NCBI RefSeq assembly: GCF_000943565.1
Contig: NZ_JTDW01000013.1
Span: forward strand, 51,977 to 115,976
Source of the DNA: Neotamlana sedimentorum
GTDB lineage: Bacteria > Bacteroidota > Bacteroidia > Flavobacteriales > Flavobacteriaceae
Reading direction: 5' to 3'
Length of the DNA: 64,000 nt
Each line of letters starts with the position of its first letter. The stretch's first letter is position 1. Below the pieces are notes generated by a model. The model did no database searches and was not told where the DNA came from. It saw only the letters and a program-made list of their open reading frames with translations. Below, piece by piece: positions 9,069 through 18,919 of this stretch. The position numbers and the translations under genes were made by a program.

Positions 9069-9086
9069 TTTTTGTTTAAACAAAAA
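9069..9086. promoter_or_regulatory. 18-bp palindrome overlapping the -33 region
   Basis: TTTTTGTTTAAACAAAAA is a perfect palindrome. It contains the TTTG that serves as a -33 element (TTG at 9072-9074), 19 bases ahead of the TATTTTTG -7 box at 9094. It could be an activator or repressor site, or the hairpin of a terminator for the upstream PL6 gene. The sequence alone cannot decide. Confidence 0.45.
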
Positions 9087-9093
9087 ATAAATG

Positions 9094-9135
9094 TATTTTT
9101 GGTAAACCAAATTGGTAATCCAGTTTGGTTCGCCA
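9094..9135 (+). promoter_or_regulatory. Promoter -7 box and bipartite GntR-type operator (9197 gene)
   Basis: TATTTTTG (9094-9101) is the -7 box, with TTG at 9072-9074 as the -33 element at 19-base spacing. The operator begins TTGGTAAACCAA (9099-9110) and ends with the inverted half TTTGGTTCGCCA (9124-9135). By eye, 35 of 42 positions match the copy at 12650-12691. A leader of about 85 bases separates it from the ATG at 9197. Confidence 0.72.
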
Positions 9136-9196
9136 CTAAAATCACCACAACGCTAACTTGCTTTGTTAGTAAACAACTAAACTAAATTAAACTATT

Positions 9197-10111
9197 ATGA
9201 AAAAAACTTTACTCTTTTCGTTTTTAACAACAACTTTTCTAGGTTTTGCTCAAATGCAGCCTACGGTTCACAATGCTACATTCGATAATATTGCAAAATC
9301 TTCTGGGTCAGACTGTGCATGTGCTGGTTGGATTAATAAAGATATTGCTGATCAAGCAGAGTCTTCTACCTTAAGCGGTAACGATGTTGTTAAGTTAGAT
9401 GATTTTGAATCAGATGGAATTTATCAAGAAGTTGAAGTGGTTGCAAATAGCAATTATACATTAGATCTTGATTACACTTTTAAACTTTCAAGTACAACGA
9501 CCAATTACATTGAAGTAATTGTTTTAAAGGGAAGTGGTTATATTAGTGGTTACACACCAGCTTATGAGCCGCCGGCTACTGCTGCACAGCAAGATTTTGG
9601 TTACGAAACTGTTGCAGCCGTTGAAATGGCCTCTAATCAGTTAGCTTATTCACAAGTTGCACCTCCAGGAAATACAGATACAAATGCAATATCTCAAATA
9701 ACTTTTAATACAGGGAGCGAAACTAGTATCGCTATTTTTATACGAGCTGTTGGAGCTTATGATGCTACTTCTCACGGTGATTCAAGTAAAGATAAAGGAT
9801 GGATGAATGGGGATTCTGAAATTAGATTAGATAACTTAGCTCTTGTTAATACAACTGTTTTATCTACTCAAGAAGTTTTAGGTTCAAGTTTTAAAATCTA
9901 CCCTAACCCAGCTAAAGATTATATAAATATTTCTGCTGTAAGTAATGTTAATGTTGAGTCTGTAAGCTTGTTTAATGTAATAGGTAAACAGGTTTATGCT
10001 GGAGATGCTTTAACGGAAAAGATAAATATTAGCAATTTAACTAAGGGATTGTACTTATTGAAAATTGAAGCCGACAACGGTTCCTTAAATAAAAAAATTA
10101 TTATTGAATAA
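9197..10111 (+). CDS. Secreted T9SS protein of the alginate locus, possible carbohydrate-binding module
   Basis: The 304-residue protein has a signal peptide (FLGFAQ at about 14-19), one beta-rich domain (about 20-215) and a T9SS type A sorting tail (FKIYPNPAKDYINIS onward, about 232-304). No catalytic motif is recognisable. The domain ends with a pattern (ITF..., aIfiRAvgA, EIRLDNLALV) that also closes the C-terminal domains of the two lipoproteins at 17690 and 18920, so the three probably share a jelly-roll fold. Co-location with lyases suggests binding of alginate or its fragments at the surface, which is inference. A cysteine pair (DCACAG) near the N-terminus may form a disulfide. It has its own operator-bearing promoter. 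Confidence 0.7.
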   Translation: MKKTLLFSFLTTTFLGFAQMQPTVHNATFDNIAKSSGSDCACAGWINKDIADQAESSTLSGNDVVKLDDFESDGIYQEVEVVANSNYTLDLDYTFKLSSTTTNYIEVIVLKGSGYISGYTPAYEPPATAAQQDFGYETVAAVEMASNQLAYSQVAPPGNTDTNAISQITFNTGSETSIAIFIRAVGAYDATSHGDSSKDKGWMNGDSEIRLDNLALVNTTVLSTQEVLGSSFKIYPNPAKDYINISAVSNVNVESVSLFNVIGKQVYAGDALTEKINISNLTKGLYLLKIEADNGSLNKKIIIE

Positions 10112-10132
10112 TTGAATAGTTGAATTAGTCTT

Positions 10133-10168
10133 TAAAAAGAAAGGTTTAGTATTAAATCTTTCTTTTTA
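10133..10168 (+). terminator. Hairpin between the 9197 and 10206 genes
   Basis: TAAAAAGAAAGGTTTAGT (10133-10150) pairs with ATTAAATCTTTCTTTTTA (10151-10168), allowing two G-T pairs, and the right arm ends in T-rich sequence. This could terminate or attenuate transcription between the T9SS protein and the PL17 gene. No operator copy is seen before the PL17 gene, so read-through from the upstream promoter is likely needed for its expression. Confidence 0.5.
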
Positions 10169-10205
10169 TATTTTAAGTGAGTATTAAAATTTATCAAAAA
10201 ATAAA

Positions 10206-12491
10206 ATGAATTTATCTAAAATTTGTAAAAGCGTATCTTTTTTAGCGATGCTTCTATTTGTTGTCTTAGCGTGTAAAAACAATGAAGACTCAAAAACCAA
10301 TAACAGTAATGCGTTAACTGATGCTTCGCACCCAAGTTTAATTTTAACAGCGCAAGGAGTAAAAGATATTCGTGCAAATTTGGGGTTAATTCCAATTTTC
10401 GATAAAACACTTGAAGAAACAAAGGAAGTTGTTGATACCGAGATTACAAATGGTATTAATGTGCCTATACCTAAAGATTATTCAGGGGGCTATACCCATG
10501 AGCGACATAAAAAGAACTTTGTTTTTATGCAGAAGGCAGGAGTTTTATATCAAATTTTAAATGATGAAACTTATGCAAATTATGTTAAGGATATGTTGTT
10601 TGCTTATAAAGATTTGTATCCAACATTACCTGTGCATCCGCAACCAAGAAGTTATGCTCGCGGAAAATTATTTTGGCAATGTTTAAATGATAGTAATTGG
10701 TTGGTTTATACCAGTCAAGCCTACGATTGTATTTATGATTTTCTATCTGAAACCGAACGAGCAGATTTGGAAGACAATTTATTTAAACCTTTTGCAAATT
10801 TTATATCAACAGGAAATCCGCAATTTTTTAATCGTGTTCATAATCATAGTACTTGGGGAAGCGTTGCTGTAGGTATGATTGCTTTGGTTATGGAAGATGA
10901 TAGCTTGCTTAACCGTGCACTTTATGGTATTAAAAATTTAAAAATGGATCCTAATATGAAGGATAACGATGGCGGGTTTATAAATAAAGATGGTAAGGCA
11001 GGATTTTACGCCAATTTAGAAGAGCCATTTTCACCAGATGGTTATTATACCGAAGGTCCATATTATCAACGCTATGCGTCGTATCCTTTTTTAATTTTCG
11101 CTCAAGCGCTTCAAAACAAAAAATCGGAACTAGGTGTATTTAAGTTTAAAGATAGTGTGTTGCTTAAAAGTGTAAATGCATTAATAAATTTAACCGATGC
11201 CGATGGAGAATTTTTTCTGCTAAACGATTCTCAAAAAGGCATGTCGTATTACAACAGTGCTTTGGTATCTGCAGTGGATATTGCTTATCAATTTGGTGGT
11301 AAAAATCCAGAATTATTAAGTATTGCCGAAAAGCAAAATAAGGTAACTTTAGATGATGCAGGTTTGTCTGTTGCGCTTGGATTAAAAGCCCGTGAAGCAA
11401 AACCCTTTGAAAAAAAATCTATAGAATTATCAGATGGACCAAATGGTAAACAAGGTGCAGTTGGGATTTTAAGAAGCAATCCTTTAGAAGTGGTTTTTAA
11501 ATATACATCACATGGTTTAAGTCATGGTCATTTTGATAAGCTTTCATTTGCTATGTTCGATAATGGTGACGAGGTACTCCAGGATTATGGCTTAGCAAGG
11601 TATGTGAATATTGAGCAAAAAGGTGGGGGTAATTATTTAAAAGAAAATAAAACATGGGCAAAACAAACCATTGCTCATAATACCTTGGTTCAAAACGAAA
11701 AATCGCATTTTAGTGGTAAATATGGAATAGGTAGTAAATACCATTCTAATTCATATGTGTTTAACGTATCTAATGATAGTATTCAGGTGGCGAGTGCAAA
11801 GGAAGAGAATGCGTATCCGGGAACAAAAATGCATCGCACCATGGCGATAATCCATGATAAGTCTTTGGGGAATCCTTATGTGTTAGATATTATGCGCGTA
11901 CAATCAATAAATTCAAACCAATACGATTTGCCATTTTATTACTTGGGACAAATCATGCAAACCAGTTTTGAATATAACAAATTAAGTCAACCTACAATTT
12001 TGGGAGGTGATTATGGTTATCAACATTTATATAAAGAAGCTTCAGCAGTGGCTAATGGAGATAATATAACTTTAAATTGGTTGAATAAAAATAAATTTTA
12101 TTCCATTACATCAGAAACCGATGCGTCTGATCAAATTATTTTAGCACGAATAGGTGCCAACGATCCCGAATATAATTTAAGAAATGAACCAACTTTAATT
12201 TTAAGGAAGACAAATGCAAAAAACGCCCTGTTCGTTTCTACAATAGAATCGCATGGAACCTACAGTCCGGTTTCTGAGTTAGCTATTAATGCTTATAGTA
12301 ATATTGAAAATATAACTACGGTTTATAATGCTACAGATTATACTGCTGTTAAAATAACCCTTAAAAATAATACTGTAAAATTATTTATTATTTCAAATGA
12401 AAATAATGATGAAAATCAACAGCATAATTTAGAGGTTGAGGATCAACTAATAAATTGGACGGGTGTTTTTACTTTAGTGAATTTAAATTAA
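10206..12491 (+). CDS. PL17 family oligoalginate lyase (heparinase II/III-like), lipoprotein
   Basis: The 761-residue protein should release unsaturated monouronate (DEH) exolytically from alginate oligomers. The signal ends in a lipobox with Cys23 (VVLAC), so it is a lipoprotein, probably on the periplasmic or outer membrane side. The alpha/alpha-toroid domain begins with the PL17 block HPSLILTAQGVKDIR (about 42-56). It contains RVHNHSTW with the Asn213/His214 pair and the Tyr-rich YYTEGPYYQRYA (280-291), which holds the catalytic tyrosine in characterised relatives. The beta-sheet heparinase II/III domain follows with SHGLSHGHFDKLSF (about 435-447), the metal-binding histidine loop. Length is typical of PL17. 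It lies between PL6 and SusC/D. Confidence 0.94.
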   Translation: MNLSKICKSVSFLAMLLFVVLACKNNEDSKTNNSNALTDASHPSLILTAQGVKDIRANLGLIPIFDKTLEETKEVVDTEITNGINVPIPKDYSGGYTHERHKKNFVFMQKAGVLYQILNDETYANYVKDMLFAYKDLYPTLPVHPQPRSYARGKLFWQCLNDSNWLVYTSQAYDCIYDFLSETERADLEDNLFKPFANFISTGNPQFFNRVHNHSTWGSVAVGMIALVMEDDSLLNRALYGIKNLKMDPNMKDNDGGFINKDGKAGFYANLEEPFSPDGYYTEGPYYQRYASYPFLIFAQALQNKKSELGVFKFKDSVLLKSVNALINLTDADGEFFLLNDSQKGMSYYNSALVSAVDIAYQFGGKNPELLSIAEKQNKVTLDDAGLSVALGLKAREAKPFEKKSIELSDGPNGKQGAVGILRSNPLEVVFKYTSHGLSHGHFDKLSFAMFDNGDEVLQDYGLARYVNIEQKGGGNYLKENKTWAKQTIAHNTLVQNEKSHFSGKYGIGSKYHSNSYVFNVSNDSIQVASAKEENAYPGTKMHRTMAIIHDKSLGNPYVLDIMRVQSINSNQYDLPFYYLGQIMQTSFEYNKLSQPTILGGDYGYQHLYKEASAVANGDNITLNWLNKNKFYSITSETDASDQIILARIGANDPEYNLRNEPTLILRKTNAKNALFVSTIESHGTYSPVSELAINAYSNIENITTVYNATDYTAVKITLKNNTVKLFIISNENNDENQQHNLEVEDQLINWTGVFTLVNLN

Positions 12492-12891
12492 ATTCTTCAA
12501 AAAAAAGTTTAAATTAATAGTAATAGAATTTCATATGTAAATTGTGAAATATTAGGTGAGCTTAAAACTGTTTTTTTCATTAATTCAAGAAGATTTTTAG
12601 GAGTTATTGTTAAAATTCTGTATAATTTTTTTTTAACAGAAAAATAACATATATTTGGTAAACCAGATTGAAAAACCAGTTTGGTTTACCATAATAAATT
12701 ATAATTTAACTAAACTATATGAGCCACAAAAAACATTGATAGTATATCTATCTACCTCAGTATTTCCTTTTTTCTTTTCTTCAGAAAATGTCTATAACCA
12801 ATAAAAAAGGAGTTTAAACAATCATTTGAAAACTATTTAATTACAACAAGTTATTAGTAATAAAAACAGACTTATTAAACTTAAATTAATT
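12492..12891 (+). promoter_or_regulatory. Long leader region before susC
   Basis: This 400-base gene-free stretch holds the promoter/operator at 12650-12691 and then a roughly 200-base untranslated leader. Within the leader, GATAG/CTATC (12739-12753) can form only a small hairpin. Long leaders before susC genes are common in Bacteroidota and can be targets of small antisense RNAs; I see no clear RNA gene here. Confidence 0.5.
12650..12691 (+). promoter_or_regulatory. Promoter -7 box and bipartite GntR-type operator (susC)
   Basis: TATATTTG (12650-12657) is a -7 box. The operator is an exact inverted repeat: TGGTAAACCA (12656-12665) and TGGTTTACCA (12682-12691), separated by 16 bases that contain another AACCAG half-unit. 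It is the clearest copy of the four. No good TTG -33 element is visible at the expected spacing, so an activator or weak basal promoter is possible. Confidence 0.75.
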
Positions 12892-15800
12892 ATGAATTTT
12901 AAAAACAAACTAGCGTTTATTGCCATACTGTTTTGTAGTGTAACAATGTTTGCGCAAGAAACAGTTGTGAGCGGTACGGTCGTTTCAGAAAAAGACGGTA
13001 TTCCTATTCCAGGAGTTAACGTCATTATACTAAATACTACAAGAGGAACGACTACCGATTTTGATGGAAATTATCAAATAAAAGTTTCTAACGGCGAAGT
13101 TATTCAGTATTCCTATATAGGATTTCAAAATAAAAGCGTTATTGCTTCAGGACAAAAAACGATTAATGTCGCTTTGGTTGAAGATTTGGCTAAACTAGAT
13201 GAAATAGTTGTAGTGGCTTATGGTGACCAAAAGCAGAAAAATGTAACTAGTGCTTTAACTAAAGTTTCGGCTAAAGATATTGAAGATGTTGCTGTATCTC
13301 GCGTAGAAGATGCATTGAGAGGGAAAGTAGCGGGTTTAAGAATACAAACTGTGGCTTCGGAAGCTGGTGGAGATCCAAAAATTACATTACGTGGTCCTGG
13401 TTCTATTACTGGTGAATCGTCGCCGCTTATTGTTGTTGATGGTGTTGTTTTAGGAAACGATGCCGATATTTTAGCGTCTATCGACAATAATAATATCGAA
13501 TCTATTAGTGTTTTAAAAGATGCTTCTTCGGTTGCTATTTATGGTTCGCGTGGTGCGAATGGTGTTATATTATTAACGCTTAAAAAAGGTGTTGTTGGTA
13601 AAACAAGGTTTTCATACAACACATTTACTGGTTATAAATATGCTACAAATAATGATAATTTTAACACAACCATCAATCAAGAAAGATTACGTTTAGATGG
13701 GTTACAGTCTACGGTAAATGCTATTACCAATGCCGATAACTATAGTCGAGTAATTAACGATTACAATTCTGCTTATGCCGAGTTAGAAGCTATGGAGTTT
13801 ATTGCTTCTTTAGGTGGTGGCTGGAAAAATTGGCAAGACGAAATTTTTAATGGTGGTACAATTACAAACCACTCTTTTGCCGCTCGTGGTGGTTCTGAGT
13901 TAACAAACTATTCAGCTTCATTAGGATATCTTGAAGATGAAGGTATTGCATTAACAGATAACTTTAAAAAGTATAATGCTAGAATTAAAGTTGATAGTAA
14001 ATCTAAAAACAAGAAAATTAAATTTGGTGGTACGTTACGTGTAAACTATAACGATCAAGACAAATTGCCTGCAAGATTTACCGATCCGTTAAGACAATAT
14101 GGTCATATTCCACTTTATTTAAATGAAGAGCACTTAAAGTACACTACTAATTTCTCAAGAGATGTTGGTGTATCTACCGATGCCGGTAAGTTGTTCGAAA
14201 ATTTAGAAGAAGGTAGTTACGGGTTTTCAAGAGCTTTCGATCACGTTTTTACTGTCGATCCAGACAATCCACAATCTATCGCTATCGATCCTAACACAGG
14301 ATTGCCTCTTGCAAGTGCTTTAACTTCTGGTGGTTTAACGCTTTCTACTACTAAAAACGTTCATCCATTAGTGCATTTCTTAGAGCGTTCAAGAACTAAA
14401 AGAAAATTAAGCTTAAATGCATCGTCTTATATTGATTTTGAATTAGCTGAAGGACTTAACTTCAGACAAAGCATTTCTGGTGTATTTAGACATAATAAAA
14501 CTAACGAAGCCGATTATTACTATGGTCAAGAAAACAGAGACCAAGAGGCTTATAGATTTGTAAGTAGGGATGAATTAAATCAATATGCGTTCGAATCTAT
14601 ATTAAAATATAATAAAAGTTTTGGTAAACATAATTTAAACACGGTTCTAGGATTTGAATATACTAGAAGAGACTTTTTCTCTCAAGATTCTGAAGCTGTT
14701 GGTTATACAAATGATTTTAATAATAATATTGCTCTTGCCGATGGCGGAACAACATTTACAGATAACGGTACAGATAAATTAGTGTCTTACTTTGGAAGAT
14801 TAGATTATAATTACGACGAAAAATATTTATTACAAATTTCTGCACGTACCGACGGTAGTACTCGCTTTGGTTCTAATACACGTTTTGGGTTTTTCCCAGC
14901 AGCTTCTGTAGGTTGGATTGTGTCGGGTGAAGATTTCTTGTCATCAAGCGATGTTATTTCATTTCTTAAGTTAAGAGCAAGTTATGGTATATCTGGTTCT
15001 AATGAAATTTCTTCAAATATTTATGATTCGCTTTACAGATTCGACGAAACATTTAGTTCTGTAGGTTATAACTCATTAGCAGCAGTAAAAGCAATTACAT
15101 TAGCAAACCCTAATTTAGGATGGGAAAAATTAATAGAATTTAATCCTGGTGTTGATATTACGTTTGGTAGAGGTTTATTGAACTTTTCGGCCGATTATTA
15201 TACCAGAACAAGTGAAGATTTAATTCTGTTTGCACCAGTTTCAGCAGTTTATGGAACAGATAACTGGCTTCAAAATATTGGTGAAGTTAAAAACTCGGGT
15301 GTAGAATTAGAGCTTGACTCTAGAATTTTAACATCAGAAAACTTTAGCTGGAGACTTTCTGGGCAGTTTGCGCTAAATAGAAACGAAGTAATAAGTTTAG
15401 GAAACAACGAACAAATCATTTCTAGAATCGATCAAGATACCAGACCTACCGAGTTCATTGCTAAAGTTGGTCAGCCTATTACAAGTTTTTATGGATGGGT
15501 TTATGAAAAAGAAATTCCTTTAGAATGGATCGATAATCCCTTCAACCGTTTTAATAACGATTTTGCACATGTTTATGTGAAAGATTTAAATAACGATGGA
15601 ATTATTGATGATGAAGATAGAACCGAATTAGGTAGTCCATACCCAGATTTTACATGGGGCTTTAACTCTGATATAACTTGGAATGCTTTCGACTTTGCTT
15701 TTCAGTGGCAAGGGTCGCATGGTGCAGAGGTTAGAGTAGCCGATTTAGATCAATTGTACTACGCTAGTGAATCAGCTGTAAATCCGGTTTCAAATTTTCC

Positions 15801-16116
15801 AGATTTAGATTTAACGGTTCATAGAAGGTATACAGACGATCATATTCAAGACGCATCATTTGTTGCTTTACGTAATGTTACTATTGGGTATACCATTCCT
15901 GAGTCATTTACATCTAAATATAGCATAGATAGGTTAAGATTTTATTTAACAGGAGAGAATTTGTTATTCTTTACTGCTAGTGGTTACGAAGGTTTTAATC
16001 CAGAAGCTCAGGGGCAAACCTCGAATAATGCAAATACACCGTTAACCACAGGTTACCAAAGAGGAGATGGTCCTGTAGTACGAACAATTTCAGCGGGAAT
16101 TAACTTTCAATTTTAA
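12892..16116 (+). CDS. SusC-family TonB-dependent outer membrane transporter (alginate oligosaccharides)
   Basis: The 1074-residue protein is the outer membrane barrel of a SusCD uptake complex. A signal peptide ending MFAQ precedes the carboxypeptidase-regulatory-like domain (about 22-100; GVNVIILNTTRGTTTDFDGNY). The TonB-box/plug follows with DEIVVVAYGDQKQKN, SVLKDASSVAIYGSRGANGVI (plug) and then the 22-strand barrel ending in aromatic INFQF. It is immediately followed by its SusD partner. Substrate is inferred from the surrounding PL6/PL7/PL17 lyases. Confidence 0.95.
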   Translation: MNFKNKLAFIAILFCSVTMFAQETVVSGTVVSEKDGIPIPGVNVIILNTTRGTTTDFDGNYQIKVSNGEVIQYSYIGFQNKSVIASGQKTINVALVEDLAKLDEIVVVAYGDQKQKNVTSALTKVSAKDIEDVAVSRVEDALRGKVAGLRIQTVASEAGGDPKITLRGPGSITGESSPLIVVDGVVLGNDADILASIDNNNIESISVLKDASSVAIYGSRGANGVILLTLKKGVVGKTRFSYNTFTGYKYATNNDNFNTTINQERLRLDGLQSTVNAITNADNYSRVINDYNSAYAELEAMEFIASLGGGWKNWQDEIFNGGTITNHSFAARGGSELTNYSASLGYLEDEGIALTDNFKKYNARIKVDSKSKNKKIKFGGTLRVNYNDQDKLPARFTDPLRQYGHIPLYLNEEHLKYTTNFSRDVGVSTDAGKLFENLEEGSYGFSRAFDHVFTVDPDNPQSIAIDPNTGLPLASALTSGGLTLSTTKNVHPLVHFLERSRTKRKLSLNASSYIDFELAEGLNFRQSISGVFRHNKTNEADYYYGQENRDQEAYRFVSRDELNQYAFESILKYNKSFGKHNLNTVLGFEYTRRDFFSQDSEAVGYTNDFNNNIALADGGTTFTDNGTDKLVSYFGRLDYNYDEKYLLQISARTDGSTRFGSNTRFGFFPAASVGWIVSGEDFLSSSDVISFLKLRASYGISGSNEISSNIYDSLYRFDETFSSVGYNSLAAVKAITLANPNLGWEKLIEFNPGVDITFGRGLLNFSADYYTRTSEDLILFAPVSAVYGTDNWLQNIGEVKNSGVELELDSRILTSENFSWRLSGQFALNRNEVISLGNNEQIISRIDQDTRPTEFIAKVGQPITSFYGWVYEKEIPLEWIDNPFNRFNNDFAHVYVKDLNNDGIIDDEDRTELGSPYPDFTWGFNSDITWNAFDFAFQWQGSHGAEVRVADLDQLYYASESAVNPVSNFPDLDLTVHRRYTDDHIQDASFVALRNVTIGYTIPESFTSKYSIDRLRFYLTGENLLFFTASGYEGFNPEAQGQTSNNANTPLTTGYQRGDGPVVRTISAGINFQF

Positions 16117-16122
16117 TTAGTT

Positions 16123-17676
16123 ATGAAAAAGATATTCAAAAATATTATACTTTGTTTTTCTTTATTGGCGTTATTTTCAAGCTGTGAAGAAGAACTTGAT
16201 CTTAATAATCCGACAGCCTTATCGCTAGAGGAGTTGTTACAAACAAATAATGGTTTCGAATTATTAGCAAATGGTGTTTTAGATGCCTATCAAAAAGTTC
16301 CGGCTAATGAGTTTTTACTTGTTGAACTTAGAACTGATAATAGTAGAGCAAACTCTGCAAATGGTAACTTGCCTAATATTAGTGCCTATTTAGTCGATCC
16401 TAACAATGGTGACGTTGCTACCTATTATTCAAATAATATGGCAACTATTAAACATGCAAATACTATTATTAGTAACAGGTTTTTAGCGCCAGAAAGTTAC
16501 CAATATGCGGTAGGTGAAGCTTATTTTATGCGTGCTTTGTGTCATTTCAATCTTGTTAGAGCCTACCAAAATGTGCCATATATCGATAAAGTTTTAGATG
16601 TGGCATCAGATGAAGCTTTAGATTACCCACAATTACCAGAAGCTGAGGTTTATGAAAAAATTATTGCCGATTTTAAAACATCAATTGCATATTTAAGTGG
16701 AGTAACAGCAGATAAGTATCGTCCATCAGAAGGAGCGGCAATTTGTTTGGCAGCAAAGGCTTATTTAAGCCAGCCAAATCCAAATTATACAGAGGCAGAG
16801 TTGCTTTTAGCATCTGTTATTGAGAATAGTTCTTCTTATGGTTATGATCTTTTATACACAGATTACGATGCCTCATTGTCTGCAGGTGAAAATAATTACA
16901 ACCAGGTTATAAATTTTGGAAATGTATTTGGTAACGAATTCGTTGGGTCTTATTCTGATGCCGATGGAACTCCAGATGGATCATGGACAAACAATTCTGG
17001 ATTAGAAAAGAATAATGAAGTTATATTTTCTATTGCATATGATTACGAAAGTAGCGATAATTATGTAACTAGTGATAGTGGTTTAGATGATCAAATTGAA
17101 ACAGACTCAGAATCGTTTAGTTTTGCTATGACACTTCAAGGTGGATCAAATGGTGTAAATCTTGCAACATTAGATTTGTTAGAAATTATGACGCCAGAGC
17201 TTGAACCAGTTCGTTTTTATGGAACTATAGATGTTATAACTTACAATCCTTTTGAAATAACAACAGATACATTTAACTCTAAATATCCAACCGATGGCGA
17301 AATTGGAGATAATGATTGGATTGTGTTACGTTACGCAGATGTATTATTACTTTATGCGGAAGCTATTTTAGGTGATTCAGATAGCACAACAGATACTCGA
17401 GCTCTTGACGCCTTTAATAAGGTGAGGTTAAGAGCGGGAAAAGATGAATTGGCAAATTTATCAAAAGCTGATTTGTTAAACGAACGTCGTTTAGAGTTTG
17501 TATACGAAAACCAAAGATTATACGATTTAATTCGATTTGGGCAAGCCGATGCTGTTTTACAAGCCTTCTCTGATGCCAATAGTTTGAACTATAATCCGGA
17601 CATGAAATATCTTCCTTTCCCGCAAAGAGAAATAGATAATTTACCTAATTTTTACACACAAAATAGTGGCTACTAA
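16123..17676 (+). CDS. SusD/RagB-family surface glycan-binding lipoprotein
   Basis: The 517-residue protein caps the SusC barrel and binds ligand at the cell surface. The lipobox is at Cys21 (LFSSC). TPR-like helices appear around YAVGEAYFMRALCHFNLVRAYQNVPY, and the C-terminal RagB block contains NERRLEFVYENQRLYDLIRFG. It starts 6 bases after susC, so the pair is translationally close. Ligand is inferred to be alginate oligosaccharide. Confidence 0.95.
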   Translation: MKKIFKNIILCFSLLALFSSCEEELDLNNPTALSLEELLQTNNGFELLANGVLDAYQKVPANEFLLVELRTDNSRANSANGNLPNISAYLVDPNNGDVATYYSNNMATIKHANTIISNRFLAPESYQYAVGEAYFMRALCHFNLVRAYQNVPYIDKVLDVASDEALDYPQLPEAEVYEKIIADFKTSIAYLSGVTADKYRPSEGAAICLAAKAYLSQPNPNYTEAELLLASVIENSSSYGYDLLYTDYDASLSAGENNYNQVINFGNVFGNEFVGSYSDADGTPDGSWTNNSGLEKNNEVIFSIAYDYESSDNYVTSDSGLDDQIETDSESFSFAMTLQGGSNGVNLATLDLLEIMTPELEPVRFYGTIDVITYNPFEITTDTFNSKYPTDGEIGDNDWIVLRYADVLLLYAEAILGDSDSTTDTRALDAFNKVRLRAGKDELANLSKADLLNERRLEFVYENQRLYDLIRFGQADAVLQAFSDANSLNYNPDMKYLPFPQREIDNLPNFYTQNSGY

Positions 17677-17689
17677 AAAAAAGAAAATT

Positions 17690-18898
17690 ATGAAAAGATA
17701 CTTATTAAACATTAAATGCTTCACTTTAGTTGCTTTTATAACAATAGCTTCTTGTGTAAGTGATGATTTAGCCGATGTTGGCGATTTAGAAGATTTTACA
17801 GGGCCAACACCATTTTATAATTTTACAGATATTACAACCTCACAATTTAATTGTGAAGATGTTGAGCTTTGGGCAAAGTACGAATACAATTTTCAAGCAG
17901 GATCTAATCTTGCTGTAAATGGTACGCAATATCAATGGGCTTTTACAGATAGTAATGGTGATGCGGTAACTAATTTTAATTTGGTTAACCCAGATTTAAA
18001 AATTTTAGAATTATTAATTGATGCAGAATTAGCAACAGTGGTGGCTATTGAAGAAGATATTGCTGATTTAGAATTTAAATTACCATGTGAAGCTGATGCC
18101 GCAAAAGCAGCAGTTATAGAAGATGAAATAGCAGCTCTTGAAGTAGAGTTGGAAGCTGCCAATGCTGCGCTTAGCGAAGAAACATTAGAAAATGTCGCAA
18201 ATTATCAGGCACAAATTGAAGCGTTAGATGCAGCAACTTTACAAGATCAAGAATTAATTATTGAATTCCCTGAACCAGGAGATTATATTGTTTATTTAAC
18301 AGTAACAGATAATTTAGGAAAATCGGATATTACCGAAAAAATTGTAACAGTAAATCAAGCCGTTCCAACAATACCAGTACCTGAAATAGCAGAGCCTGGT
18401 TTCGAGGATAATAGTTTGTTCGATGGAAGTGGAGATGGAAGAGATTCTTGGAGAGTACCAAGCAACGATGCATGGAGTCCTGTAGGTGGAGGTACCACTG
18501 TAATTCAAATTAACTCTAAGTCTGAGGAAGGTATTTTACCAGATGGTATTCAGGCTGCTAAATTTCCTTCAGACGGAACAAGGGTTGCTTATCAAGAAAT
18601 TGAAGTAACACCAGGAGCCGAATATGTAATGACTTACTTTAGTGCCTTTAATATGGCTGCAACTGGAGATATGAAGGTGTCTATTTTAGCGCCAAATACA
18701 GCATCTTATGCAGATGCTCAATTAGAAGCTAATATTATTGCTTCAAGAACCGATACTAATGATGGTAGAGTTGTAGATGTATTTAAACAGCATGCTATTA
18801 CTTTCGAAGCAGGTGAACACGAATCAGTAATCATTTTTGCTACCAATTCTGGAGATGAAGCAAGATTAGATGCTTTTGCTATAACCGTTAAACAATAA
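17690..18898 (+). CDS. Surface lipoprotein with PKD-like domain interrupted by a coiled coil
   Basis: The start at 17690 (MKRYLLNIK) is preferred over the in-frame ATG at 17666 because it begins a proper lipoprotein signal (ITIASC, Cys22) and avoids overlap with susD; the protein is then 402 residues. A PKD-like domain begins around 45 and its QYQWAFTD strand is at 80-87, but the closing half (PGDYIVYLTVTDNLGKSD) appears only at 196-213. Between them lie about 80 residues rich in Ala, Glu and Leu with heptad character (103-185), probably an antiparallel coiled-coil hairpin. The C-terminal domain (about 230-402) resembles those of the 9197 and 18920 proteins. It occupies the SusE/F-like position after SusCD, so glycan binding is likely. 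Confidence 0.75.
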   Translation: MKRYLLNIKCFTLVAFITIASCVSDDLADVGDLEDFTGPTPFYNFTDITTSQFNCEDVELWAKYEYNFQAGSNLAVNGTQYQWAFTDSNGDAVTNFNLVNPDLKILELLIDAELATVVAIEEDIADLEFKLPCEADAAKAAVIEDEIAALEVELEAANAALSEETLENVANYQAQIEALDAATLQDQELIIEFPEPGDYIVYLTVTDNLGKSDITEKIVTVNQAVPTIPVPEIAEPGFEDNSLFDGSGDGRDSWRVPSNDAWSPVGGGTTVIQINSKSEEGILPDGIQAAKFPSDGTRVAYQEIEVTPGAEYVMTYFSAFNMAATGDMKVSILAPNTASYADAQLEANIIASRTDTNDGRVVDVFKQHAITFEAGEHESVIIFATNSGDEARLDAFAITVKQ

Positions 18899-18919
18899 TA
18901 AGTTTTAAATTAAAGTATT

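Noticed and set aside
17666..17689. In-frame ATG at 17666 as start of the PKD/coiled-coil lipoprotein
   Set aside because: It overlaps susD and adds MATKKKKI before a complete lipoprotein signal that begins at 17690.
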